From Hormiphora californensis (lineage: Eukaryota; Ctenophora; Tentaculata; Cydippida; Pleurobrachiidae): 64,000 bases of DNA. The notes beneath the pieces are model-generated. The model was given only the letters and a program-made list of their open reading frames with translations. It searched no databases and was not told the DNA's origin. A program made the translations under genes and the position numbers. The stretch is from assembly GCA_020137815.1 (NCBI GenBank), contig CM035359.1, positions 4,622,032-4,686,031 of the forward strand, read 5' to 3'. Position 1 is the first letter of the stretch, and each line of letters starts with the position of its first letter. Below are positions 19,624 through 32,569 of the stretch, piece after piece.

Positions 19624-22455
19624 GGTAGTATGGTAGTTAAGGTCGTGCGCACTTTTTGGCGCCATTTGGCGCCAAATTGGCGCCACGTGGCGCCACGTGG
19701 CGATATTTTAGCGCCAAATGGCGCCAAAATTTGGCGACTGCGCACAACCGCCAATTTGGCGCCAAAATGGCGCCAAGTTGGGTAGTCCCGCCATGGCGGT
19801 AGTCAATCGCCACATGGCAAAATTTTGGCGCCAAACACGCCATATGGCGGTCGGGAGTGGCGCCACACCACGGGAGTGGCGCCATACATACTCTGGCGGT
19901 ACTTGGATGGCGGTGGCGTGTGGCGCCATTTGTTGAATATGGCGCCAACTTATGGCGCTAACAAAAAAACCGATTTCTGGAGTGGCGCCACACCACTGGA
20001 GTGGCGCCACATTTTAATAACTCTGGCGGTATGCAAGTGGTATGTGTGTGGCGCCAACCGTTGTCGTGGCGGTAGTCAAACGGCGCCAAACATTAGCGCC
20101 ACATTAATGGCGCCACATGATAATGGCGCCACATGATCATGTGGCGCCATATGGACATTGCCGAGAATGAGCCCTTCCGTGAGCACATTTTTTGAAGTTG
20201 TCTGTGTCACCTACATAAGCCTGTCAAAACGTGTTTCGACATAGAACTCACTAGCGGCAAGCCAATTCCGGTTGTAAATCCTAGGTATAGGCCCCCTGAA
20301 CATAAAAAACCAAAATGTCAGTCTCAATTATTTGGGGGAAGGTGTGTAATTAGCCCCTAATTGATTGGTAATTGAGCATAAGGAGAAAAACGCTGTATCT
20401 ACCCTTAGGAAAGGAGTAGAGATAAAATTAAGGGCACCAAAGTGTTCAGTGTCCTCGCATTAGTGGGGGTAGGTGCCAGAATAAAGTCTTTATCTCATCT
20501 GGTTAATTGGATAATTGGATAATTAGACCTGCACATAGCCGTTTGCTGGCCATATGGCTATATATAGCCATGTTAGGAAAGGAGTAGAGACACAACCGGG
20601 GGCACTGAAATGTTCAGCGTTCTCGAATTAGTGGGGGTAGGTGCTGAAATTAAGTCTATCTCATCCGGTTAATTAGATAATTGGATAATTAGGTTTAAAC
20701 ATAACCGTTTAAGGCTATTATATGGCTATGGAGGTGAGACACTATGTGTTGAGACGCGCACAATGCGACAATGCGCCTCCATAGCCACGTAGGAATTGTT
20801 TAGAGACTTTTCATTGGTGCAATTTTGTAGGCAATGGCCAAGTCATGGGGGGTCGACGTCGGACTTTTAATCTCCATCTTCAACCGTTTAGCCGTTATTT
20901 GGCTTTATAGGTGCTCAAAATTAGCAAAAAACGGTAAAAAGCCCACATTTATGGCGCCATACAAGAGTGGCGCCACATAAATGTTGGCGCCATCCAGTAT
21001 ACGTTAGCGCCAATAAGGATGGCGGTGGCGGTAGTCAAACAGTGCCATATGTTGGCGTTATTTTGAGTGGCGCCACTTTTTTATGTGGCGCCACTCCAGT
21101 GGTGTGGTGCCACTCCAGAAATCGGTTTTTTTGTTGGCGCCACAAGTTAGCGCCAAATTCAACAACTGGCGCCAAACCCCACCGCCATATAAGTACCGCC
21201 AGAGCATGTATGGCGCCACTTCCGTGGTATGGCGCCACTCCCGACCGCCACATGGCGATTGCAACCGCCATGTGGTGATTGACTACCGCCATGGCGGGAC
21301 TACCCCAAGTTGGCGATTTTTTGGCGCCAAATGGCGCCAAGTGGCGCCACGTGGCGATGGTAAATCGCCAAGTGTTGGCGGTATTTGGCGGTACCGCCAC
21401 GTGGCGATGCGAATTTGTCTGAATAAACTGTGTCCATCGCCAAGTGGCGCCAAATTGGCGCCAAATTGGCGATAGTACCTAAAATTCCAAATATTCATAA
21501 CGTCCATCAGAGGAATTCCTATCGCCAAGTGGCGCCAAATGGCGCCATGTGGCGCCAATTTGGCGCTAAATTGGCGATTAGATACAAATAGCCAACTTAG
21601 CGCCAATTTGGCGCCAAATGGCGCTGCTTGACGCCAATTTGGCGCCAAATTGGCGATTGGACACAAATCGCCAACTTAGCGCTGCTTGGCGATTGCCGCC
21701 AACTTAGCGCCAATTTGGCGCCAAAATGGCGATTGACGCCAATTTGGCGCCAAATGGCGCTGCTTGGCGCCAATTTAGCGCCAAATTGGCGATTGGATAC
21801 AAATCGCCAATTTAGCGCTAAGTTGGCGATTTGTATCCAATCGCCAATTTGGCGCCAAGTAGCGCCATTTGGCGCCAAATTGGCGCTAAATTGGCGCCAG
21901 TCGCCAAATTGGCGCCAATTTGGCGCTATGTTGGCGATTTGTATCCAATCGCCAATTTGGCGCTAAATTGGCGCTAAGCAGCACCACTTGGCGCCAAATT
22001 GGCGCCTATCGCCAAGCAGCGCCAATTTGGCGCCAAAATTGCGCCAAAGAGGTGGTTAATTTCCGCTTCTGAACGTTCCCACTCGCCAAGTGGCGCCAAT
22101 TTGGCGCCAATTTGGCGCCAAGAGTGAAAAGTACATGGCGCCAATTTGGCGCCAATTTGGCGCCACTTGGCGATGGACACAGTTTATTCAGACAAATTCG
22201 CATCGCCACGTGGCGGTACCGCCAAATACCGCCAACACTTGGCGATTTACCATCGCCACGTGGCGCCATTTGGCGCCAAAAAATCGCCAACTTGGCGCCA
22301 TTTTGGCGCCAAATTGGCGGTTGTGCGCAGTCGCCAAATTTTGGCGCCATTTGGCGCTAAAATATCGCCACGTGGCGCCACGTGGCGCCAAAATGGCGCC
22401 AATTTGGCGCCAAATGGCGCCAAAAAGTGCGCACGACCTTAACTACCATACTACC
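19624..22455. mobile_element. 2.8 kb GGCGCC palindrome-mosaic fold-back element
   Basis: Inverted ends GGTAGTATGGTAGTTAAGG / CCTTAACTACCATACTACC are flanked by a direct repeat gagagttt (19616-19623 and 22456-22463; 12 bp ccgagagtttgg if the GG/CC of the ends is counted). The outer arms (19624-19785 and 22285-22455) match over about 165 bp. Inside, most sequence consists of words such as ttggcgccaaat, and further inverted pairs are nested (19790-20040 with 21060-21305; 21340-21440 with 22165-22270). 20160-20940 is different sequence related to the 23.4 kb repeat, probably a later insertion. The many frames reading MAPIWRQ-type peptides come from the repeat, not from genes. Confidence 0.8.
20400..20950. 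repeat. copies of the 23.4-24.4 kb repeat family inside the GGCGCC element
   Basis: Two partial units with aggaaaggagtagagata and attagtgggggtaggtgc, then ggcaatggccaagtcatggggggtcgacgtcgg and caaccgtttagccgttatttggc. Confidence 0.65.
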
Positions 22456-22879
22456 GAGAGTTTGGAGTTGAGTAGAGACACTAGAGTGAGTTCTGTACGG
22501 AGACAGTTCTACTGAGAGGGTTCATTTCTATTGAGTCAGTTCCTGTGATCTGAAGCATAGCCTGGCCTGAGCTTTAGTCTGAGATCCAGCCTTAGTCTAG
22601 CAATGTGGCTTACTAAGACGCAGGCGACTAAATGAGTCCCAAGACTCTGCATAGAGAGCCCCGCATTTGAGAGATGAATTCTGTACGAGATTGAGTAGAG
22701 TAGAAAGAGAGAGAAATAGTGTGGCTGCATTTATGAGTATTTTATTGTTTCGGTTTAGTTTTAGTTTTGGCTCGGAATCGGTTGTATCATTTTGTCTGTG
22801 TCAGAAACAGCAATCCACCGTTTTTGTGCGGTTGTTGATAGTCAGTCAGTACATAAAGGACTACTGCAACACGCACAAG

Positions 22880-23075
22880 GTTTGCGCATAACCGTTTTTT
22901 GGTTATATGGCTATAGCCACTTAGGAATAGTTTAGAGACTTTTCATTGGTGCCATTTTGTAGGCAAAGCGAAGTTATGGGGGGTCGACGTCGGACTTTTA
23001 AGCTCTATCTTCAACCGTTTAGCCGTTATTTGGCTTTTAAGATGCTCCAAATGAGCAAAATACGGTAAAAAGCAA
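22880..23075. repeat. partial copy of the 23.4-24.4 kb repeat family
   Basis: Contains gcgcataaccgttttttgg, atggggggtcgacgtcgg and caaccgtttagccgttattt in the same order as the left arm of the larger fold-back. Confidence 0.7.
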
Positions 23076-23396
23076 ATAATATCTTCCTATTAAGAGTATA
23101 ATGGCGATTAATATTAAATTAATATTAAGTAAAAAAAAGTAACTGGATTTGACCAACGAACTGGAGGGCAACAACGAGAGAGAATGAGTGACCTACCGCG
23201 TGATATTGTGATAATTATCTCGCACCGGCCACGAGCCGCCCCTGAAATTAGCTGACTTTGCATGAAAGGAGGGGTCTCGTCAGAAGTTTTAATCAATTGG
23301 AGAGGCGCCACTGAAAGATCCGCAGCACGATTGAGGAATTCCCTGATCTTCGCAGATCTGCCTAGCTTTGTACGCCCGATCCCAAACACCGACCTA

Positions 23397-24406
23397 ATAA
23401 TAAGGGGATTTAACGACAATTTTTGCCCAAACCGGGAAAAAATGTGTAACAAGAGTTTTCCAACGCCATTGTACTCAGAATGGACCCCTCTAACGATCCC
23501 AACCAATGCTCAAATTGAGCAGAGGGTGCTAAGGCCTCATTTCCGGGTGGGCGCGGTACCTGTGTTTTCAGCCCGAGGCCAAAACCATAGGTACCCTTAA
23601 AATAGGAGTAGAGATAAAATCGAGGGCACTAAAGTGATCAGCGTCCTCGCATTAGTGGGGGTAGGTGCCGGAATTAAGTCTCTATCTCATCAGGTTAATT
23701 ATATAATTGGATAATTAGGTTTGCGCATAACCGTTTTTTGGCTATATGGCTATAGCCACTTTGGAATGGTTTAGAGACGTTTCATTGGTTCCATTTTGTA
23801 GGCAAAGCGAAGTTATGGGGGGCCGACGTCGGACTTTTAAGCTCTATCTTCAACCGTTTAGCCGTTATTTGGCTTGAACGGTGTTCAAAATCGGGCTTTT
23901 TACCGTATTTTGCTAATTTGGAGCATCTTAAAAGCCAAATAACGGCTAAACGGTTGAAGATAGAGTTTAAAAGTCCGACGTCGACCCCCCGTAACTTCGC
24001 TTTGCCTACAAAATGGCACCAATGAAAAGTCTCTTCTCCTTTCCAAAGTGGCTATAGCCATATAGCCAAAAAACGGTTATGCGCAAACCTAATTATCCAA
24101 TTATATAATTAACCTGATGAGATAGAGACTTAATTCCGGCACCTACCCCCACTAATGCGAGGACGCTGATCACTTTAGTGCCCTCGATTTTATCTCTACT
24201 CCTATTTTAAGGGTACCTATGGTTTTGGCCTCAGGTTGAAAACACAGGTACCGCGCCCACCCGGAAATGAGGCCTTAGCACCCTCTGCTCAATTTGAGCA
24301 TTGGTTGGGATCGTTAGAGGGGTCCATTCTGAGTACAATGGCGTTGGAAAACTCTTGTTACACATTTTTTCCCGGTCAAGCTGAAACATCCCCTTATTAT
24401 AACGGA
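23397..24406. mobile_element. 1 kb fold-back element with arms over 400 bp
   Basis: 23430-23880 and 23905-24377 are almost perfect inverted copies: left accgggaaaaaatgtgtaac and right gttacacattttttcccggt mark the outer part, and the match continues less well to taataaggggat / atccccttatta. The centre is only about 25 bp, so the whole could form one long hairpin. Partial single copies lie at 17520, 20400 and 22880. No protein-coding potential seen. Confidence 0.8.
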
Positions 24407-25374
24407 AGAAGCAAGTGAAGTTACAGCATACGAAGTAAGTGCAGTATTATTATGGCACGAACGTTTTGGGTTGGCTCCATTGCAACCTATTCTCGCTCCG
24501 CGAAGAATAGGCTCCCGGCCTGTGGACAGCAAGAACTCACGTGCACGCGATGTAAAGCACGTTTTTCAGCAAATCCCGCGCGACAGACTGTTTTGGTAGA
24601 CCTTTTTAGCTGACCTAGCACTACTCAAACGTCAATTACCGCCTCATTTCGCATCGTGATGAATCGGCGGGTATTTTCCCATGCTCACAAGGCCATGACG
24701 ATTCACCCAGTACCCGCAGACTGTCCCAGGACCGAGTAGGAGCTTGCAGCCAGGTCTTAAAAGAATTGCCCATGTTTAGAGTCAATTTTGACCCACTATT
24801 CCTCAAATGCTGATACTCGCGGGTATTTTCCGTAAAACTAGAGACAATTATCTGCCAGGGGCAACAAACGAGATGCAAATCGGTTCAGTAGTTCCTTGCA
24901 GCCAGGTCTTTGAAAAAGTTTGCTCTAAAATCAATAACGGGCCGGAGGCCTAGATGTGAGATCGATCTCGGTCGCTGCGCGACCTCGATCTCACTCAGGC
25001 ATCAATGTGGCCAACGTTTTGGGATTGTAGACTTATTACAATGTTGGACAGAGACATTACATGCGTTCAATACTCTGGGGAGAGCGAAAATAGGGCTAAG
25101 AAAAAATGATGGACATCAACGATCTCGCTACAGACAGCATGGGAAATTTAAAATTGAAATGTTTTTATACGTTAATTGGCATGATCCCAAGAGGAAGGAC
25201 TTAAGGCAGAGAGAGGCCGAATCATGTGCGGCCGTGGCAATGCTGCACTGTCTACGATACTTACTAAGCTACCATGTGAAACTAACGGACAGAGAGGAGG
25301 CCTTTCTAATTAAAAATACGATAATGAACGCTCCTCTAGATCTAGCAGAGTTGATTGATTTTGGAGATGACTAA
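24407..25374. other. sequence with one unassigned frame (24910-25374, +)
   Basis: A 154-codon open frame has no ATG at its start. Its C-terminal part (from an internal Met near 25159) is hydrophilic, with a segment AVAMLHCLRYLL and an acidic end. I recognise no domain. It may be a remnant of a mobile element because it precedes retroelement sequence and a scaffold gap. Confidence 0.25.
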
Positions 25375-25520
25375 TTACCCACTCAAATTTATCCTAGTGC
25401 TATCGATACTGTGGAGAGGACCGGGGTCTGGTATACCCTCAACCATAAATTCTGTCTTCGCCCGGTTTATCTCGAGACCAGTAGTATGTAAAATGGTACC
25501 GCTGTGACACGATTTCCGTG
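25375..25520 (-). pseudogene. reverse-transcriptase fragment
   Basis: On the minus strand the frame next to the gap reads TGLEINRAKTEFMV, which matches the conserved 'GL.IN..KTE.M' block that follows the catalytic motif in LINE-type reverse transcriptases. The rest is lost in the 100-N gap. Too short to assign a clade. Confidence 0.5.
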
Positions 25521-25620
25521 NNNNNNNNNNNNNNNNNNNNNNNNNNNNNNNNNNNNNNNNNNNNNNNNNNNNNNNNNNNNNNNNNNNNNNNNNNNNNNNN
25601 NNNNNNNNNNNNNNNNNNNN
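25521..25620. other. assembly gap (100 N)
   Basis: Exactly 100 N. Confidence 0.99.
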
Positions 25621-25779
25621 CAACCACAGAAACATGAAGATGTAAGAAGGAAATTTCTCGAGGCTATTTTAACCTCTATATTGATGAAATATTAAAGGCG
25701 TATAACAGTACCAACCAAGAGAAGCAAACATTAAATGAGCGAAGCAAAGGGATTGTTGGAGAAAAATAATTTATGTGTA

Positions 25780-25979
25780 AGAAAGGGAAAGAGAGGAGAG
25801 AGCAGAGGGGGGAGAGAGGAAAGAGAGGGGGAGGGGATAGTGGGAGTGAGAGAGAGATAGGGAGAGAGAGAGAGAGAGAAAGAAATAGAGCCTCAAGAGT
25901 GTTGACCCTCAAGAAACACTCTCACACACACAAACTACCTCTTGTTGGTACACAGAGAGAGGAGAGAGAGAAAGAGAGA

Positions 25980-26025
<46 letters not shown>

Positions 26026-26106
26026 AAGAGAGAGTAAGAGAGAGAGAGAGAGAGAGGGAGAGAGCGAGAGGGGGGAGAGAGGGAAAGAGAGGGGGAGAGG
26101 GATAGT

Positions 26107-26154
<48 letters not shown>

Positions 26155-26263
26155 AGAGAGAGAAAGAAATAGAGCCTCAAGAGTGTTGACCCTCAAGACA
26201 CACTCTCACACACAAACTACCTCTTGTTGGTACACAGAGAGTGAGAGAGAGAAAGAGAGAGTA

Positions 26264-26300
<37 letters not shown>

Positions 26301-26350
26301 AAGAGAGAGAGAGAAGAGAGAGAACTGAGAACTGAGAACTGAGAACTGAG
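25780..26350. repeat. (GA)n region with a 283-bp tandem duplication
   Basis: GA-rich DNA in which the unique block gcctcaagagtgttgaccct ... ctcttgttggtacacagaga appears twice, at about 25889-25955 and 26172-26245. It ends with four copies of gagaactga. Confidence 0.85.
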
Positions 26351-26399
26351 AAAATATAAAGTTGAACACAATGGAAATGAATCACTCAATAAACACAAA

Positions 26400-26520
26400 G
26401 CATCGATTATTCGGGCCCGGTCGGAATTCGAACCCGCTACCTCTTGCACAGAAATACATTTCTCGGGACAGCTAAAAATGCTTATTGGGCGCTTGCCAGC
26501 ACCAAAAATTTAATGAGATC
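26400..26520 (-). repeat. possible tRNA-derived SINE fragment
   Basis: Minus-strand word gcgggttcgaattcc is close to a Pol III B box within a tRNA-like 3' half (gaggtagcgggttcgaattc). An A box is not clear, and no acceptor stem can be folded, so this is not a tRNA gene. Confidence 0.3.
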
Positions 26521-26760
26521 CCTTGCCAGCGTTATTTCCAAGTGATGTCACATAATGACTTCATAATCACGAGACATCATATGATATCATGTGACATCGC
26601 ATGAAATATGACCATATATGGAAAATATGAAAAAATTCTGCGACGTCACGTGACGTCACGGTATGACGTTATAGTGTGACGTCACGTGACATCATAATCA
26701 CGTGACATCATGTGACGTCATGTGACACGTGATTATGACATCACATGCCCATATATGGAA
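26520..26760. repeat. cluster of TGACGTCA / CACGTG / ATCACGTGAC words
   Basis: Repeated tgacgtcacgtgacgtcac, atcacgtgacatcatgtgac and ccatatatgg words, many self-complementary. It could be a decayed palindromic repeat or a clustered bZIP/bHLH site region; no gene is close enough to decide. Confidence 0.4.
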
Positions 26761-28870
26761 AAAAGTGGTGGAGGGAAAAAAAAAAAACAAAAAAAAAAAA
26801 TTTTTTCGCCCCCACCGCCCCCTGTAAAAAACCGGGCCCAATGCCCCTCCCGCTGTCGTGCCCCGCCGCGAATTTTTGGGAAACAGTAATTAAATGTTTA
26901 TTTAGCCATCCCCCTTGTTTTTTTGAAATTAAATTGAGGGGCCCAGTAATAATAAAAAATAATAAAAAAATTTTAAAACGCTTTTTTGTTTTTGACCTAA
27001 AAATATGGAAAGGGAAAACGACGGAAACCCCGGTTTCAAAATCACTTTAAAAAAAAGGGAGAGAGAGAGAGAGGGGAGAGGAAAGGGGAGAGAGAGAGAG
27101 GAGAAGAAGGGGGAGAGAGAGAGAGAGAGAGAGGGGGAAAAATTAGAGGGAAAAGGGAGAGAGAAGAGAGAAATAAAAGGGGGGCAAAAAGGAGAGAAAA
27201 GCATCGACTTGATTTTGTGAGTCCATTTTCCACTAGTCTTCCATTTTCTGGGTGTGTCGCAAACATTTCATGGGGTGAAACGGAGTTACGGTAAGAGTGG
27301 CGCACTCACAAAACTAAGTGAATGAACGGGGTGTAGTATGTTGGTAACGAAGATCGATCTCTATTGCTCTTATCTTTCCCTTCTCATATTATTCCCTTCT
27401 CATATTATACCTAATGTCCAATTATATACCAAATCTAAAGTTCTCTTTTGATTTAGATTCCTACCTCAGTATATATTCCCAATGCCCATATTTCTAGGGT
27501 CTTCCCGACCGTTCCCAACTGCTATTGCACTTTCGTTTCTAAATTGTAATTCTTGGAATTCTAGGTCTTTAATATCGAATATTGCGAATTCTACCTCCTA
27601 TATGTTTTTTTTCCGGGTTTTCTTTTTTTTTAGAGGGGAAAGTAAAATCGGGGGGGCCCAAAACGATTTGTCACGTGACCAAACATAGCCAATGCTTGTA
27701 TTCCGTGGAAAACATTGACATATTCCTTGTCTGTCAGCTGTTCGGCCCGGTGTGAGCTTACGCGAGCCCCAAAGGGGGTTTAAAGTGCCGAAAAAGACAG
27801 ACTGGTTATGGCAGGGGGGAAAATGGCCTGGGCCCCATTGCAGAGATTCACCCGTGCTACATGAGATCTTCTATCGTTTTCCATGAGATTGGGAGCCACC
27901 CCGCCTCCTTAGTATTCGTTTTTTTTAAAACCCGGCCCCAGTCTTGGTAAATGAAAAGGGGGATTCAAAAAGGACTCCAGGGGGGGGAGGGGGGGGGTAG
28001 GGGGGAGGTAGCGATTTGGAATTTGGAAAGGGGGAGGGAGGGGGGAGAATTTGGATGTATGGTTTTATGGTTTTTGGGAGAAAGGAAGGGGAGGGGAGGG
28101 GGGGTTTTGGGGAGATTCGGACAGGCCTGACAGGGGGAGGGGAGGGGTTTTAAAAACGACAAAAAATCAGGACGTCCCCTTTTTAATCGCCCCCTTTCCC
28201 CTCGCGCACGGACGAGTGATTCGAACCAAGGGGTACGTCACATCTGAAAATGGGGGATTTATTTTTTTAAAAATCTATGATGGTGTCACTCTAGTAATTT
28301 TAACGTGTTGACAATCCAAACTTTAGCCGTTTTTTTCTTCGTTCTCAAAAAACATGGGTAGGATCCATTTTTCCCTTTTTGAAAAACAACCCCCCAGGAC
28401 CTATCACTTATCACACACACACACCCCTTTCTCTCTCTCTCTCTTTCCCCCTCTCTATTTTCCCTCATTTCCCCCCTCCTCTCCCTCTACTCTCTCTCTC
28501 TTCCTTTTCTCTCTTTCTCTCTCTTTTTCTCAGGTCCCCTCAATGGAAAGGGGGGGAAAAAAATCTGCTGCTGTGTTTTGCGTACTGTTTCAGAAGAAGA
28601 CCAATTTTTTGGAAAGAAGAAGAGAAGAAAAGAGAGAAAAAGCAAAAAAAAAAAGTGAGAGGGAAAGGGAGAATGAGAGAGAAAAAAGGGGAGAAAGAGG
28701 GGAGAGAGGAGAGAGAGAGAGGAGAGAGAAGAGGAGGAGAGAAAGGGGAGAGAAAAGAGGGGGGAGAGAGAGAAAATGATGGTGCGGGTGATGGGGGTTT
28801 TCCTTTCATTTTTCGTTTTATTTGGGGTTTCCCTGAAAACGCGACAAAGGGTCCCTTTTTTTTTTAAAAA
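26750..28870. other. low-complexity and homopolymer-rich, probably low-quality sequence
   Basis: Stretches such as the A-runs at 26776-26800, the G-runs at 27980-28000 and 28040-28160, and GA/CT tracts at 27055-27145, 28430-28530 and 28660-28770. The texture resembles 7900-9440. No gene can be supported. Confidence 0.5.
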
Positions 28871-29728
<858 letters not shown>

Positions 29729-29946
29729 CACGGTTTTGACACGGTTTTGACACGGTTTTAAAATAATTCTGCACGGGTTTCCCGGTGCGTAAGAATGTTG
29801 GAGCATCAACCTGTCGACATCCAAGGACAGAGGGTGTCAGGTTGGTGCTCCAGATTCTGGGAATATAACACAGTAATATAACACAAAGATAATTAGTCAG
29901 GAGTGTAGTGAAGTTTGTCCTAAGTGGTGTGAGGCAGCTAAGCCGG

Positions 29947-30946
29947 TTAATGTCCTTTAGCAAATTTTTCGCGAGTTGAAATGATGGCGTGAGTAAAACA
30001 CGCCACCAGGCCTGCGATCCGCGGGGTGTAGTTATGAAGATTGTGGAAGATGTTCGTGAGTGAGTGATGTGATAAAAGGAAAATTTCCGGGTCTTTCCTC
30101 AAGTTGTCTCGGCTGTCTTCGTAGAGGCTGCAGTGGTCCAGAGCATGTTCCTCAGTCTCTACTTCATGGATCTTCAAGCTCTCGCACCAGGGGCAGTAGC
30201 GGTTGTCTCTGGGGATGTTGGTGTACCGTCCGGTTTCTATTTTGAGAGGGTGGGAGCTACTTTTCAGTTTGGCGATAGAAGATCGGTAGTTGAAGTTGTT
30301 CAGTCCCAGGTACGATCTCAAGGTAGGTTCGTCCAATTTTTCGCAGGTGTTGTAAAACGAGAGTTTTGAAGAGTTGGTTGTCGCTGCTACCCAGCTCCCG
30401 TTGAAGGTGTCCCTCAGGCATGAAAGGATTATATCTATTCGAAACTTCTGGGAAATGAGAGGTTTGACGTCGAGAGTGGGAGGTAAATAAGTGGTGTTGG
30501 TCGTGAGGTTAGTTTTTGAAGTGAGTGTTTTATGTGCCGATACATGATCCTGGCTGTAAATTGGGTCTCTCTCTAGGAGAGGTCGTAGGGAGTTGTACCA
30601 CGGCAGGTCTCGTGTCTTTTGTTCAATGTAGGCTTGATGTACGAGGCTAGTTCCACTGGATGGTAGCTTGGCTATCCGTTGGAGGTATTTAATGGTGATA
30701 TCCAGAGCCTCTAGAGATAGGGGTCGTGTGCCGGTGTCTCCATAAACTGCGGCGTTTGTAGTCTTCCTGTTGACTCCCATTGTCCACTTGAGATAAGAGA
30801 GATGCAATCTGTTAAGTTTGCTACTTGAGAGTTTCCTGATTAAAGTTGGGTCATTGGAGCCAATATTCTTGATGGTGGTCTTGGCCTCCGGCAGCTGGGG
30901 TGACCAGATTGGCGCTCCGTAAAGTGCAATCGGTTTGATGAGGGCG

Positions 30947-30947
<1 letters not shown>
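29947..30947 (-). pseudogene. LINE (non-LTR) retrotransposon, 3' part of the polymerase ORF
   Basis: The minus-strand frame is open from the (CA)n tract at 30948 down to a stop at 29947. It begins inside a reverse transcriptase at LIKPIALYGAPIW (the thumb-region block of LINEs), continues with LSYLKWTMGVNRKTTN and ends with the zinc-knuckle-like tail HPLKIETGRY ... CPWC ... H...HC, typical of several LINE clades. The catalytic domain and the endonuclease are missing, so this is a 5'-truncated copy and cannot move by itself. The 3' untranslated part (29728-29946) ends in repeats of acggttttg and then (CA)n. Frame integrity over about 330 codons suggests a fairly recent insertion. Confidence 0.8.

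Positions 30948-31020
<73 letters not shown>
30948..31020. repeat. (GT)n microsatellite at the 5' truncation of the LINE
   Basis: About 36 GT units ending exactly where the LINE frame begins. Confidence 0.9.
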
Positions 31021-31408
31021 CCTGGATATAACCGTTCCTGGATACCGTTCCCAGGAACGGTCAGCGGCTCAGGAAAGTTGCACTTACACCACAATGCGTA
31101 CCACACATTTCATGAAAATGTGCCAATGAAGGAGCAGTTGCGTAGCAGGTAGCGGTGGATGGTCTACCGATTTAGACTTAGTTAGAATTCTATAATAGAA
31201 TGGCAATGATAAAGTTGTTCAAATAATCACACGTAAAGCTTTCTCTTTAGAGATTAGAGTTGTAAAGGGCCGGTCATGGGAAACTCTCAGTCGACGGTTG
31301 CAATATTCCACAGTATGATATTAATATCACTGGATCATCCCCTCCCTTCATTAAACCACGGCTTTCCTCTCTTCTCTTTCTCTCTGATCTATATCTCTAT
31401 ATCTCTCT

Positions 31409-31410
<2 letters not shown>

Positions 31411-31491
<81 letters not shown>
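31411..31491. repeat. (CT)n microsatellite
   Basis: Pure CT. Confidence 0.95.
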
Positions 31492-31495
<4 letters not shown>

Positions 31496-31843
31496 AATGT
31501 AGGGAAAGACGAGGTGAAATGATTATCTTTTGTGATCGTCATGACTGTCTCTGCAACTATAATTATCTTCTCTATCCCCCTTCTGTGATCATTGTCCCAT
31601 CTCTATTACATCTCTATCATTGTCCCTCAACAGCTGTCTCAGTTTCGTCTCAATTTCGCATCTGAACCCACCATCTCCCTATATAACTATAGTTTCCGGA
31701 GCAACTCTGCAACCATTAAATTGTTGCAATATTTAACTAGTTTAACCACTCATTCCCTCCATAAACCAACACTCTTTAATTCACTCTCTTTAGCCGTTCT
31801 AATCCCTCGTTTTACCTTCTAACCTTCCACTCTTTCTATGTCA

Positions 31844-31847
<4 letters not shown>

Positions 31848-31928
<81 letters not shown>

Positions 31929-31975
31929 TCCCTCTCTCTCACCCTCCCTCTCTCACCCTCCCTCTCACCCTCTCT
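31848..31975. repeat. (CT)n microsatellite with caccctccct tail
   Basis: Pure CT of about 75 bp followed by repeats of tcaccctccctc. Confidence 0.95.
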
Positions 31976-32565
31976 ACGATTGCTGTAACGCTTGATTGAG
32001 GCACCCCACCACACACGTATAGTGTACTGTGTAGGCCATTTTCTCCCTTATATGGATCAACCTCATTTGCCAATTGTTCTCTTGGTCATGCCTTTTCTCA
32101 CTGTCTCTATCTCCGTCTCACTGTCTATATCATGACCATATGTGTCTCTAACATGACCATGGGTCTCTAAATGTATCTCTATTATGTCTCACTGTATGTA
32201 ACTGTCTTTCTATCTCCCTCTTCTTCATTCTCTTTTTTTCTCTGCCCCTCTTTCAATCTCGCATAATATATGAATGTCGAAATTCTGTTTTCTAGTATGT
32301 GTGCGTCAAAATCACAACGCAATCTTAAATATTATATGATGTTCTAGTCAAATCTTTAATTTCTTTAACTTTAATTTCTTTAACTTGTTGCGCTTATGTT
32401 ACTCTTCAAATCTTTAGTTCTCAATCATTAGGAGTTCCGACTCACTTCTCTTGGTGCCTAAACTTTTGTCGTAGGCTGGCTTCATCAGAAACTAAAAACA
32501 ATCACATCAAAATCCCTATACCAACAACTGTTTCAACTCCCAACTGTTTCAACTTCCAACTGAAG
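31976..32565. other. sequence upstream of the scaffold gene
   Basis: T-rich, no ORF; may contain the promoter or a first non-coding exon, but no clear TATA or initiator could be chosen. Confidence 0.3.
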
Positions 32566-32569
32566 TTCA

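Noticed and set aside
19480-22515. Many overlapping frames rich in MAPIWRQ-type peptides on both strands
   Set aside because: The GGCGCC words avoid stops in several frames; the peptides mirror the repeat and overlap on both strands.
26400-26470. tRNA gene on the minus strand
   Set aside because: Only a B-box-like word is present; no acceptor stem or anticodon arm can be assigned.
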